From Ruaniaceae bacterium KH17 (lineage in GTDB: Bacteria > Actinomycetota > Actinomycetes > Actinomycetales > Actinomycetaceae): a DNA stretch of 64,000 bases. The position numbers and the translations under genes are program-made. Shown here one piece after another: positions 39,990 through 46,595 of this stretch. How positions within the stretch are numbered: position 1 is the stretch's first letter; every line of letters begins with the position of its first letter. The notes below the pieces were generated by a model. That model was not told the origin of the DNA and did no database searches. It saw only the letters and a list, made by a program, of their open reading frames with translations. The stretch lies in contig FZQV01000004.1 of the NCBI GenBank assembly GCA_900199505.1, positions 1 through 64,000 on the forward strand, in the 5' to 3' direction.

Positions 39990-42100
39990 TACTTCGCCTC
40001 GATCGTGCGCAGGATCAGGATCGATCGCCCTTCTACCATGACGACGTGTCTGGGGGCGAGCGTGCCAGAAGGCTCCTCCGTGCTGGTGGAGAGCAGCACC
40101 TCCCATGCCTCGCCGTAGTCGGCTCCAGGAAGGGTGAAGTCGATCGCGTTGCCGTCACCGTTAAACATGATCAGTAGCGAATCGCCCTCGATCTTGCGCC
40201 CGTAAATGTCTGGTTCGGGGATGGCGTCGCCGTTCAAATACACCATCACAGAACGTGCATACCAGGTATTCCAGTCGTCGTCCGCCATGGGCTCGGCATT
40301 CGGCTTCAGCCAATAGATCTCGCCGAGTTCCGACGAACCGCCATGTGCCGGTTTCCCGGCAAAAAAGCGGCGCCGCCTCAGCACGGGCTGCTCGGCACGC
40401 ACCTCCACGAGCCGCCGCGTGAACTCGAGCAGGCTCTCGCGTTCCTCATCGAGGTCCCAGTTCACCCAGGAGAGTTCGTTGTCCTGGCAGTAGGTATTGT
40501 TGTTGCCCTGTTGGGTGCGTCCCAGCTCGTCGCCATGGGCGATCATGGGCACACCCTGCGAGATCATGAGGGTGGTGAGCAGGTTTCGCTGCTGGCGGGC
40601 TCGCAATGCGCGAATCTCCGGATCGTCCGTGGGGCCTTCCACCCCGCAGTTCCAGGAACGGTTGTGGCTCTCGCCGTCGCCACCCTCAGCGAGGTTCGCC
40701 TCGTTGTGTTTGTCGTTGTAGCTGACCAGATCGGCGAGCGTGAAGCCGTCATGTGCCGTGATGAAGTTGATCGAAGCGAAGGGTTTGCGACCCGAATGCT
40801 CGTAGAGATCCGACGAGCCCGTGAGGCGGGAGGCGAGCTCGTCTAAGGTGTTCGGTTCGCCGCGCCAGAAGTCACGGACCACGTCGCGGAAACTGCCATT
40901 CCACTCCGTCCAGAGCGGAGGAAAACCGCCCACTTGGTAGCCGCCGTCGCCCAGATCCCACGGCTCAGCGATGAGTTTCACCTGTGAGATCACCGGGTCC
41001 TGATGCACCAGGTCGAAGAAAGCCGAGAGTCGCGAGACCTCATGGAACTGCCGCGCAAGAGTCGATGCGAGATCGAAACGGAACCCGTCAACGTGCATCT
41101 CGGTCACCCAGTAGCGCAGCGAGTCCATGATCATCTGGAGCACGGCGGTGGAGCGCATCAGGAGCGAGTTGCCGGTGCCCGTGGTGTCAAAGTAGTGCTC
41201 GAAATCGCCGTCGACGAGCCGGTAGTAGGCCTCATTGTCGATGCCCTTGAAGGAGAGCGTTGGCCCCATGTGATTGCCCTCAGCGGTGTGGTTGTAGACC
41301 ACGTCCAGGATGACCTCGATGCCCGCCTCGTGGAGTGCCTTCACCATCGCTTTGAACTCGCGGACCTGCTCGCCGCGCTGACCTGTTGCCGCGTAGGCGT
41401 TATGCGGAGCGAAGAAGCCGATCGTGTTGTAGCCCCAATAGTTCGACAGACCTTTGTCCTGGAGCACCGTGTCGTTGACAAACTGGTGTACTGGCATCAA
41501 CTCAATCGCCGTTACGCCAAGCTCCGTGAGGTGCTCGATCATCGCGGGATGGGCAATACCAGCGTAGGTGCCACGCAGGCGTTCGGGAATGTCCGGATGG
41601 AGCTTGGTGAGGCCCTTGACGTGTGCCTCGTAGATCACCGTGTCATGGTACTCATGCTGTGGCGGCCGATCGTGACCCCAATCGAAGAAGGGGTTGACCA
41701 CCACGGACTTCATCGTGTGCTCGGCGCTATCTTCTTCGTTGCGCTCGGTCGGATCATCCCAGTTGTACGAGTAGAGCGCCTGATTTGAGATCACTTGCCC
41801 TTCGATCGCCTTGGCGTAGGGATCGAGCAGTAGCTTCGAGGGGTCACAACGGTGACCACTTGCCGGATCATATGGGCCATAGACCCGATAACCGTAGCGC
41901 TGGCCAGGGCTGACTGAAGGGAAGTAGCCGTGCCACACGTGCGCGTCCCGCTCGGTGAGCTCGCAGCGGGTCTCGACGCCATCGTCGTCGTACAAGCAGA
42001 GCTCCACGCGCTCGGCCACACTCGAGAAGAGTGCAAAGTTCGTGCCGGTGCCGTCATACGTGGCCCCGAGCGGGTAGGCGTGTCCTGGCCAGATCTCCAT
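39989..42100 (-). CDS. treX: Glycogen debranching enzyme (isoamylase, TreX/GlgX)
   Basis: A 703-residue GH13 isoamylase with an N-terminal beta-sandwich (residues about 1-150) and the usual signatures GYNTIGFFAPHNAYA, DVVYNHTAEGNH, VDGFRFDLAST and INFITAHDGFTLADLVSYNDKHNEAN. It debranches glycogen to linear maltodextrins, the substrates of TreY. First gene of treX-treY-treZ; the order, the overlaps and the absence of glycogen-synthesis genes here favour a trehalose role, hence treX rather than glgX. A good ribosome-binding site is not visible. Divergent from the YgjV-like gene. Confidence 0.93.
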   Translation of the reverse strand: MEIWPGHAYPLGATYDGTGTNFALFSSVAERVELCLYDDDGVETRCELTERDAHVWHGYFPSVSPGQRYGYRVYGPYDPASGHRCDPSKLLLDPYAKAIEGQVISNQALYSYNWDDPTERNEEDSAEHTMKSVVVNPFFDWGHDRPPQHEYHDTVIYEAHVKGLTKLHPDIPERLRGTYAGIAHPAMIEHLTELGVTAIELMPVHQFVNDTVLQDKGLSNYWGYNTIGFFAPHNAYAATGQRGEQVREFKAMVKALHEAGIEVILDVVYNHTAEGNHMGPTLSFKGIDNEAYYRLVDGDFEHYFDTTGTGNSLLMRSTAVLQMIMDSLRYWVTEMHVDGFRFDLASTLARQFHEVSRLSAFFDLVHQDPVISQVKLIAEPWDLGDGGYQVGGFPPLWTEWNGSFRDVVRDFWRGEPNTLDELASRLTGSSDLYEHSGRKPFASINFITAHDGFTLADLVSYNDKHNEANLAEGGDGESHNRSWNCGVEGPTDDPEIRALRARQQRNLLTTLMISQGVPMIAHGDELGRTQQGNNNTYCQDNELSWVNWDLDEERESLLEFTRRLVEVRAEQPVLRRRRFFAGKPAHGGSSELGEIYWLKPNAEPMADDDWNTWYARSVMVYLNGDAIPEPDIYGRKIEGDSLLIMFNGDGNAIDFTLPGADYGEAWEVLLSTSTEEPSGTLAPRHVVMVEGRSILILRTIEAK

Positions 42101-42173
42101 GGCCCAAGCTTTTCATGGAAACCGCATCGACTCATCCGCGCCTCGCCTATTGTGTGAACCCAAGGAGGAACTC

Positions 42174-42776
42174 ATGGTGTGGGAGATCATCGGCTGGATC
42201 GGCACGGCAGTCGTCGTGTTCTCAATGCTGCAACAACGAATCACGCGGCTACGGCTCATCAACATGATCGGCTGCATCATCTCGGTGGCGTACAACACCG
42301 CGGTCGGAGTGTGGCCAATGGTGGCGCTGAACGCGGTCCTCACCGTGATTCAGGCGTACAACCTCGTCGTGCTGTGGCGTGGTCGGCATAGCGCCGTGAC
42401 CTACAGCGTGGTTGCCGTGGCGCCGTCGGATCCGATAGTGGCGCACGTGCTCGAGACGAATCGCGAGGACATCGCCACATACTTCCCGAACTACGACGGC
42501 AACGCCGATCTGGGCTTCTTGGTGATGAAGGGTGACGAGATCGTGGGCATCGTGCTCGCAACGCGCGATCACAGCGAGGCGGAACTCGTGCTCGACTATG
42601 TCACACCCGCCTATCGGGACTTCACACCTGGCGAGTTCGTCTTTGCCTCCGACGAGTGGGCCGCGCACGGTGTCGCGTCCGTGCGTACCCTGCCAGGAGG
42701 CCCGGACTACTACGCACGTGTGGGATTCACCGAGGCCGGGGGAGTGTGGCACAAGGAGCTCTCCCACAGCGTGTAG
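42174..42776 (+). CDS. YgjV-family membrane protein with GNAT-like C-terminal domain
   Basis: A 200-residue protein. Residues 1-80 form three hydrophobic segments of the YgjV type (IIGWIGTAVVVFSMLQ, INMIGCIISVAYNTAVG, WPMVALNAVLTVIQAYNLVVLW). The C-terminal half is soluble: ADLGFLVMKGDEIVGIVLA, VLDYVTPAYRDFTPGEFVF and YYARVGFT, an arrangement reminiscent of an acetyltransferase strand-helix order but without a clear acetyl-CoA loop. Function unknown. AAGGAGGAA precedes the ATG and TATTGT at 42148-42153 may be the -10 box. Divergent from treX. Confidence 0.75.
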   Translation: MVWEIIGWIGTAVVVFSMLQQRITRLRLINMIGCIISVAYNTAVGVWPMVALNAVLTVIQAYNLVVLWRGRHSAVTYSVVAVAPSDPIVAHVLETNREDIATYFPNYDGNADLGFLVMKGDEIVGIVLATRDHSEAELVLDYVTPAYRDFTPGEFVFASDEWAAHGVASVRTLPGGPDYYARVGFTEAGGVWHKELSHSV

Positions 42777-42935
42777 GCGGGATTCATCGAACCTGGATTC
42801 ATCCACTGCCGACAATGATGGCCACGAGGATTGCCGGTGGCGTGTGCGTGTCGCGGCTCCTGCGGTCATAGGTGGCCCGGGTCACCGGTAGCGTCTCTCG
42901 ACCGCGTGGCTGAACTGATTGTTCCGTCCAGGCCC

Positions 42936-42952
42936 CGCGCCCGAAGGGCGCG
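42936..42952. terminator. Possible terminator hairpin between convergent genes
   Basis: CGCGCCC-GAA-GGGCGCG, a perfect 7-bp G+C-rich stem without a T-run, in the 273 bases between the converging YgjV-like and double-ACT genes. The same gap has two copies of GGATTCATC at about 42780 and 42795 and otherwise nothing I can identify. Confidence 0.4.
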
Positions 42953-43049
42953 TCTACGTGCGCTTCTAGTGCTCACGGGCAATGCGCCGCGCGTCTGCTC
43001 ACACAACCCGGCGGGCTCCCATGCGCGAACATGTAGCGGCGGGGAAGCC

Positions 43050-43556
43050 CTACGTGAAACTCAGATCAACCTGGATTTCGTGTGCAATGCGCTCGAGTTC
43101 CCCGACGGCGTCGGCCACCTCGTAGCCCTCGGGCCCGCTCACGGTCACGACGGCTTCGAAGAGGGTGCCGCCCGCCATCGGTGCTTCGAGTGTGCGGCTC
43201 GTGAGGCGGTCGATGCTAAGACCCTGCCGCGCGAGGGCATCGGTGACATCACGCACGATGCCCGGCCGATCATCACCGAGGACCGTGAACTCGAAGGTCG
43301 CCGCAGGCGCATGCTCGCTAGCACTGCGCACATGTGGCGTGATGGTCAGGAGGCCACTCAGGGACTCGAGGTCCGCTACCAGGCCGTCCACATCGCCGTC
43401 GGGCACAGAGACGAGCACAATCCCGGCGAAGGCACCCGCAAGCTCGGCAAGCTCGCTCTGCTCCCAGTTGCCGCCATGCGCGGCGATACGATCGGCGACT
43501 TCCTTCACGAGCCCGGCACGATCATCGCCCACGAGCGTCAGTATGAGCTTTGTCAT
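43050..43556 (-). CDS. Double-ACT protein (GcvR-like)
   Basis: A 168-residue protein made of two ACT domains: residues about 1-80 (TKLILTLVGDDRAGLVKEVADRIAAHGGNW) and 85-165 (FEFTVLGDDRPGIVRDVTDALARQG). This matches the GcvR group, which in E. coli represses gcv together with GcvA. The gcv operon in this window already has a riboswitch and no gcvA-like gene is present, so the role here is open. The strong ACT pattern makes the domain call firm; the partner is unknown. Confidence 0.88.
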   Translation of the reverse strand: MTKLILTLVGDDRAGLVKEVADRIAAHGGNWEQSELAELAGAFAGIVLVSVPDGDVDGLVADLESLSGLLTITPHVRSASEHAPAATFEFTVLGDDRPGIVRDVTDALARQGLSIDRLTSRTLEAPMAGGTLFEAVVTVSGPEGYEVADAVGELERIAHEIQVDLSFT

Positions 43557-43603
43557 AGCGCAGAGCCTACTTGATGAACACGAGCCGGCTCGGGCACGTC
43601 AGC

Positions 43604-43800
43604 TCACGCGCGCACGAGCACGTTGATGCTGTGCCATCCGGTCGCGCCATCCGGTGTGACCGGGGCAGGCTCTACCTGGACTTTCGCGATTCCCGTGTGC
43701 GGCTGCCAGGCCATGCCTGCGATGACCACATCCCCGGTACCGACAGGATCTTCCGCCCGGGGCACGTCGATTCGTGACTGCAGCTTGATCGGCCCGGGGG
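43604..43800 (-). pseudogene. Remnant of a molybdopterin oxidoreductase (dimerisation domain)
   Basis: A fragment of about 65 codons reads PIKLQSRIDVPRAEDP, then GDVVIAGMAWQPHTGIAKVQVE. This matches the start of the molybdenum-cofactor oxidoreductase dimerisation domain of sulfite-oxidase-like enzymes ('P.K.QSRIDVPR', 'AG.AW....GI..V.V'). After that the frame diverges and stops at 43604. The upstream 700 or so bases such a gene needs are missing: the fragment abuts tRNA-Val(CAC) 12 bases away, and no start codon is evident. Most likely a decayed gene truncated at the tRNA. Confidence 0.6.
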
Positions 43801-43812
43801 CTCCTTTAACTG

Positions 43813-43884
43813 TGCGCGATACTGGGTTCGAACCAGTGACCTCCTCGGTGTGAACGAGGCGCTCTACCACTGAGCCAATCGCGC
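43813..43884 (-). tRNA. tRNA-Val (anticodon CAC)
   Basis: A 72-base cloverleaf on the minus strand: acceptor GCGCGAT pairing with ATCGCGC, anticodon stem CCTCG/CGAGG with loop TTCACAC (CAC, reads GUG), and GGTTCGAACCC as the T-arm. CCA is not encoded. It lies opposite to the other three tRNAs. Confidence 0.95.
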
Positions 43885-43979
43885 GTAGCGGAAACCGACT
43901 TTACCCTAAACGCACGCCGCATCGAAATTTGGCGCCGGATGCCATCTCGGGTTAGAGTCGTTCCCGCTGGAAACAGCAT

Positions 43980-44052
43980 GCGGATGTAGCGCAGTTGGTA
44001 GCGCATCACCTTGCCAAGGTGAGGGTCGCGGGTTCGAGTCCCGTCATCCGCT
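43980..44052 (+). tRNA. tRNA-Gly (anticodon GCC)
   Basis: A 73-base cloverleaf: acceptor GCGGATG/CATCCGC with discriminator T, anticodon stem TCACC/GGTGA, loop TTGCCAA (GCC), and T-arm with GGTTCGAGTCC. First of a Gly-Cys-Val run, 20 bases before tRNA-Cys. CCA is not encoded. Confidence 0.96.
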
Positions 44053-44072
44053 CGGAGGCTCCACGCCTCACT

Positions 44073-44143
44073 GGTGGCGTGGCCGAGAGGCGAGGCAGCG
44101 GCCTGCAAAGCCGTATACACGGGTTCGAATCCCGTCGCCACCT
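44073..44143 (+). tRNA. tRNA-Cys (anticodon GCA)
   Basis: A 71-base cloverleaf: acceptor GGTGGCG/CGCCACC with discriminator T (the identity base of tRNA-Cys), anticodon stem GCGGC/GCCGT with loop CTGCAAA (GCA), and T-arm GGTTCGAATCC. Confidence 0.96.
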
Positions 44144-44152
44144 CACCCATTC

Positions 44153-44224
44153 GGGCGATTGGCGCAGTGGTAGCGCGCTTCCTTGACACGGAAGAGGTCG
44201 CTGGTTCGATCCCAGTATCGCCCA
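44153..44224 (+). tRNA. tRNA-Val (anticodon GAC)
   Basis: A 72-base cloverleaf: acceptor GGGCGAT/ATCGCCC, anticodon stem CTTCC/GGAAG, loop TTGACAC (GAC), and T-arm GGTTCGATCCC. Last of the Gly-Cys-Val run and followed by a terminator. Confidence 0.96.
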
Positions 44225-44239
44225 CTAGTACGACACACG

Positions 44240-44265
44240 AGTGCCCCGAGGAGACTCGGGGCACT
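44240..44265 (+). terminator. Intrinsic terminator of the tRNA cluster
   Basis: An 11-bp perfect stem (AGTGCCCCGAG / CTCGGGGCACT) with a GAGA loop, followed by TTCGTT. It separates the tRNAs from the sulfur operon. Confidence 0.9.
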
Positions 44266-44311
44266 TTCGTTCACTCCGACCAAAGTCCTATGCGTTCTCG
44301 AGCGCCAGGTA

Positions 44312-44330
44312 ATACCCTCAGGGGTATAAC
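44312..44330 (+). promoter_or_regulatory. CsoR/CstR-like operator overlapping the sqr -10 box
   Basis: ATACCC-TCAG-GGGTAT (44312-44327) is a 6-bp inverted repeat with a four-base centre, the form of CsoR-family operators, including the persulfide sensor CstR and copper sensor CsoR. TATAAC at 44325-44330, a plausible -10 box, overlaps its right half, so a bound repressor would block the promoter. A good -35 is not seen. The regulator gene is not in the window. Confidence 0.6.
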
Positions 44331-44367
44331 GCACCCAATGGTGGGTGCCTCGGACAAGGGAGCCCAT

Positions 44368-45606
44368 ATGACCGAGATCGTGATCCTTGGCGGAGGAACG
44401 GCCGGCACGCTGATCGCCAACACGCTCGTGAAGAAGAAGCTCCCATGGCACATCACCGTGATCGATCGCAACGATGAACACCACTACCAGCCCGGATACT
44501 TGTTCGTGCCATTTGGGATGATGCCGGCGAGCCGGGTCGCGAAGTCCCGCACGAAGTTTCTGCCCGACGGCGTGGACCTGATCATCGATGCAGCGGTCAC
44601 GATCGATCGGGCCGCGCATGAAGTTGTCCTCTCCTCGGGGCGCCGGGTCCGCTACGACCAGCTGATCATCGCCAGCGGCACTATCCCGGATCCGGCGGCG
44701 GTCCCGGGTATGGCGGACGGCATCGAGTGGTACCGGTCCGTCTTCGACTTCTACACGCTCGAGGGCGCGGCGGCCCTCGCTCCCAAGATCAAGGGTCTCG
44801 AAAAGGGTCGGCTTGTGGTGCACGTGAGCGAGACTCCGATCAAGTGCCCGGTGGCGCCGCTCGAGTTCGCGCTGCTCGCCCAGGACTACATGCGCAAAAA
44901 GGGCCGGAACTGGGGTGTGGACGTTGTCTACGTGACTCCGCTCGACGGCGCCTTCACAAAGCCCGTGGCATCAAGGACCTTGGGTGGACTGCTGGCGGAG
45001 CGGGGGATTGAGCAGATCACGGACTTCCAGGTTGAAGAGATCGATAACGGGGCGAAAGAGCTCGTCAGCTACGACGGCCGACGGGTCCCGTTCGACCTGC
45101 TGGTGACAGTCCCACCAAACCGTGGGTCCGCCGTCGTGATCGAATCCGGTTTGGGGGATGAGGCCGGGTTCGTGGCCGTCAACAAGCACACGCTGCAGTC
45201 CGAGATCGATCCGGACATTTGGGTCCTCGGCGACGCCACCAATGCCCCCACCTCGAAGGCGGGTTCGGTGGTGCACTTCGAGGCCGCCGCGTTTGTGCCG
45301 AACCTCATCGCACACGTCGCTGGTGAGCCGCTACCGAAGCTGTTTGACGGTCATGCCAACTGCTTCATTGAGTCGGGCCGCGGTGAGGCCATGCTCCTCG
45401 ACTTCAACTACGAGCAGGAGCCGGTGACCGGAGTGTTCCCGCTGGCCGGTGTGGGGCCGCTTAAGTTGCTGCGTCCATCGCGACTGAATCACCTCTCGAA
45501 GCTCGCCTTCGAGGGTGTCTACTGGCATGCGCTCTTGCCGGGACGACCGCTGCCGTTCCCGCACGACATGTCCACTGCGGGCAAGAACCTCGAGTCAACG
45601 AACTGA
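44368..45606 (+). CDS. sqr: Sulfide:quinone oxidoreductase-like flavoprotein
   Basis: A 412-residue FAD oxidoreductase: dinucleotide motif ILGGGTAG (6-13), ATG-like SGTIPDP and a C-terminal WVLGDATNAPTSKAGSV FAD segment. Two cysteines could form the redox/persulfide pair, C160 (ETPIKCPVAP) and C332 (GHANCFIE), in the positions expected for SQR. The C-terminus (LNHLSKLAFEGVYWHALLPG) is a membrane-attachment type segment. It would oxidise sulfide to persulfide and pass electrons to menaquinone. ATG at 44368 follows GGGAG; the frame is open upstream through the tRNAs. First gene of a three-gene sulfur operon. Confidence 0.85.
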   Translation: MTEIVILGGGTAGTLIANTLVKKKLPWHITVIDRNDEHHYQPGYLFVPFGMMPASRVAKSRTKFLPDGVDLIIDAAVTIDRAAHEVVLSSGRRVRYDQLIIASGTIPDPAAVPGMADGIEWYRSVFDFYTLEGAAALAPKIKGLEKGRLVVHVSETPIKCPVAPLEFALLAQDYMRKKGRNWGVDVVYVTPLDGAFTKPVASRTLGGLLAERGIEQITDFQVEEIDNGAKELVSYDGRRVPFDLLVTVPPNRGSAVVIESGLGDEAGFVAVNKHTLQSEIDPDIWVLGDATNAPTSKAGSVVHFEAAAFVPNLIAHVAGEPLPKLFDGHANCFIESGRGEAMLLDFNYEQEPVTGVFPLAGVGPLKLLRPSRLNHLSKLAFEGVYWHALLPGRPLPFPHDMSTAGKNLESTN

Positions 45607-45617
45607 AAGGAGCGATC

Positions 45618-45935
45618 ATGCCCGTCAACACATTCCTGGGCCGCCAGGTCGACGTGAACGAGGAAGGGTTTCTCACGAAGCCCGAACAGTGGGATGAGGA
45701 GCTCGCCGTCCTACTTGCGAGTTACGCGGGAGTCGACGAGCTGACTGAGGCCCACTGGGCCGCGGTACGTTTCGTTCGCGCTGACATGCTCAAGACCGGT
45801 GCCTCGCCCACCCTGCACCGCATGCGCAAAGTGGGCGGACTCGACACCAAGCAGCTTTTCGAGCTCTTTCCCGGCAAACCTGCCAAGAAGCTGGCCTATG
45901 TGGCCGGCGGACCCAAACCCACGGCCTGCGTGTAG
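45618..45935 (+). CDS. tusE: TusE/DsrC-family sulfur-carrier protein
   Basis: A 105-residue DsrC-fold protein with the family's C-terminal arm ending PKPTACV. The penultimate cysteine C104 is the sulfur carrier. The second cysteine of true DsrC, ten residues upstream, is missing (KKLAYVAGG), so this is the one-cysteine TusE/RspA type. The N-terminal VDVNEEGFLTKPEQWDEELA is typical. An AAGGAGC ribosome-binding site precedes it. It lies 11 bases after sqr, and no TusBCD or MnmA is here, so it likely takes persulfide from the neighbours rather than serving tRNA thiolation. Confidence 0.88.
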   Translation: MPVNTFLGRQVDVNEEGFLTKPEQWDEELAVLLASYAGVDELTEAHWAAVRFVRADMLKTGASPTLHRMRKVGGLDTKQLFELFPGKPAKKLAYVAGGPKPTACV

Positions 45936-45944
45936 GAGATCGCT

Positions 45945-46547
45945 ATGCCTCTTGATCGTGACGGAAACGTCATCCCCGATTTCGGTGACGCTGCGGCAGC
46001 CACAAAGGTCGCACCTGGCTCCGTCGCTGAGTCGACATACAGCGGTCCACGAAAGATCGCCTTCATTTGCTCCAAAGGCAACCTCGATATGGCCTATCCA
46101 GCGCTCATCATGGCGAACGCGGCACTTGGCGAGGGCGTGGAGGTGCATATCTTCTTCACGTTCTGGGGCCTCGACATCGTGGATGTGCGCACTCAGGACA
46201 AGCTGAAGTTCAGTTTCGCCGGCAACACCGCGATGCACATGCCGCAGTTGGAACGCGTCGCGGGCGGTCTCGGCACGAAGTCCTTCCCGCAGGCGTTCGC
46301 CGGGATTCCCGGCATGACGCCGTTTGCGACGCACATGATGAAGCAGCAGATGGACGATCTCGGCATCCCGCCAGTGCGGGAGATGATCGAGACGGTCGCG
46401 GCCTTGGGCGCCAACCTCTGGGCCTGCCGGCTCACCGTCGACATGATGCAGATCAAGAAGGCACAGCTACACCCGGCGGTGCAGGACGTGATTTCGGCGA
46501 CGGACTTCATTGAGCTCTCGGCGGGTGGGCAGATCATCTTCGTCTGA
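45945..46547 (+). CDS. DsrE2/DsrE-DsrF-like sulfurtransferase
   Basis: A 200-residue protein of the DsrE2 (DsrE/F/DrsH-like) family. The core has KIAFICSKGNLDMAYPALIMANAALG, VHIFFTFWGLDIV, and the sulfur-binding cysteine in NLWACRLTVDMM (C161); C42 is a second candidate. An N-terminal stretch of about 34 residues precedes the fold. DsrE2-type proteins relay sulfane sulfur with TusA or DsrC partners. Nine bases after tusE, it completes the sqr-tusE-dsrE2 operon. No TusA, rhodanese or persulfide dioxygenase is visible nearby. Confidence 0.88.
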   Translation: MPLDRDGNVIPDFGDAAAATKVAPGSVAESTYSGPRKIAFICSKGNLDMAYPALIMANAALGEGVEVHIFFTFWGLDIVDVRTQDKLKFSFAGNTAMHMPQLERVAGGLGTKSFPQAFAGIPGMTPFATHMMKQQMDDLGIPPVREMIETVAALGANLWACRLTVDMMQIKKAQLHPAVQDVISATDFIELSAGGQIIFV

Positions 46548-46595
46548 CGCGATAACCTTGGACGGACCGTGTCCAGCTATCCAAGGAGCCTTCCC

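Noticed and set aside
44074-44367. Open frame running through the tRNA genes into sqr
   Set aside because: It covers two tRNAs and a terminator; the FAD motif starts directly after ATG 44368.
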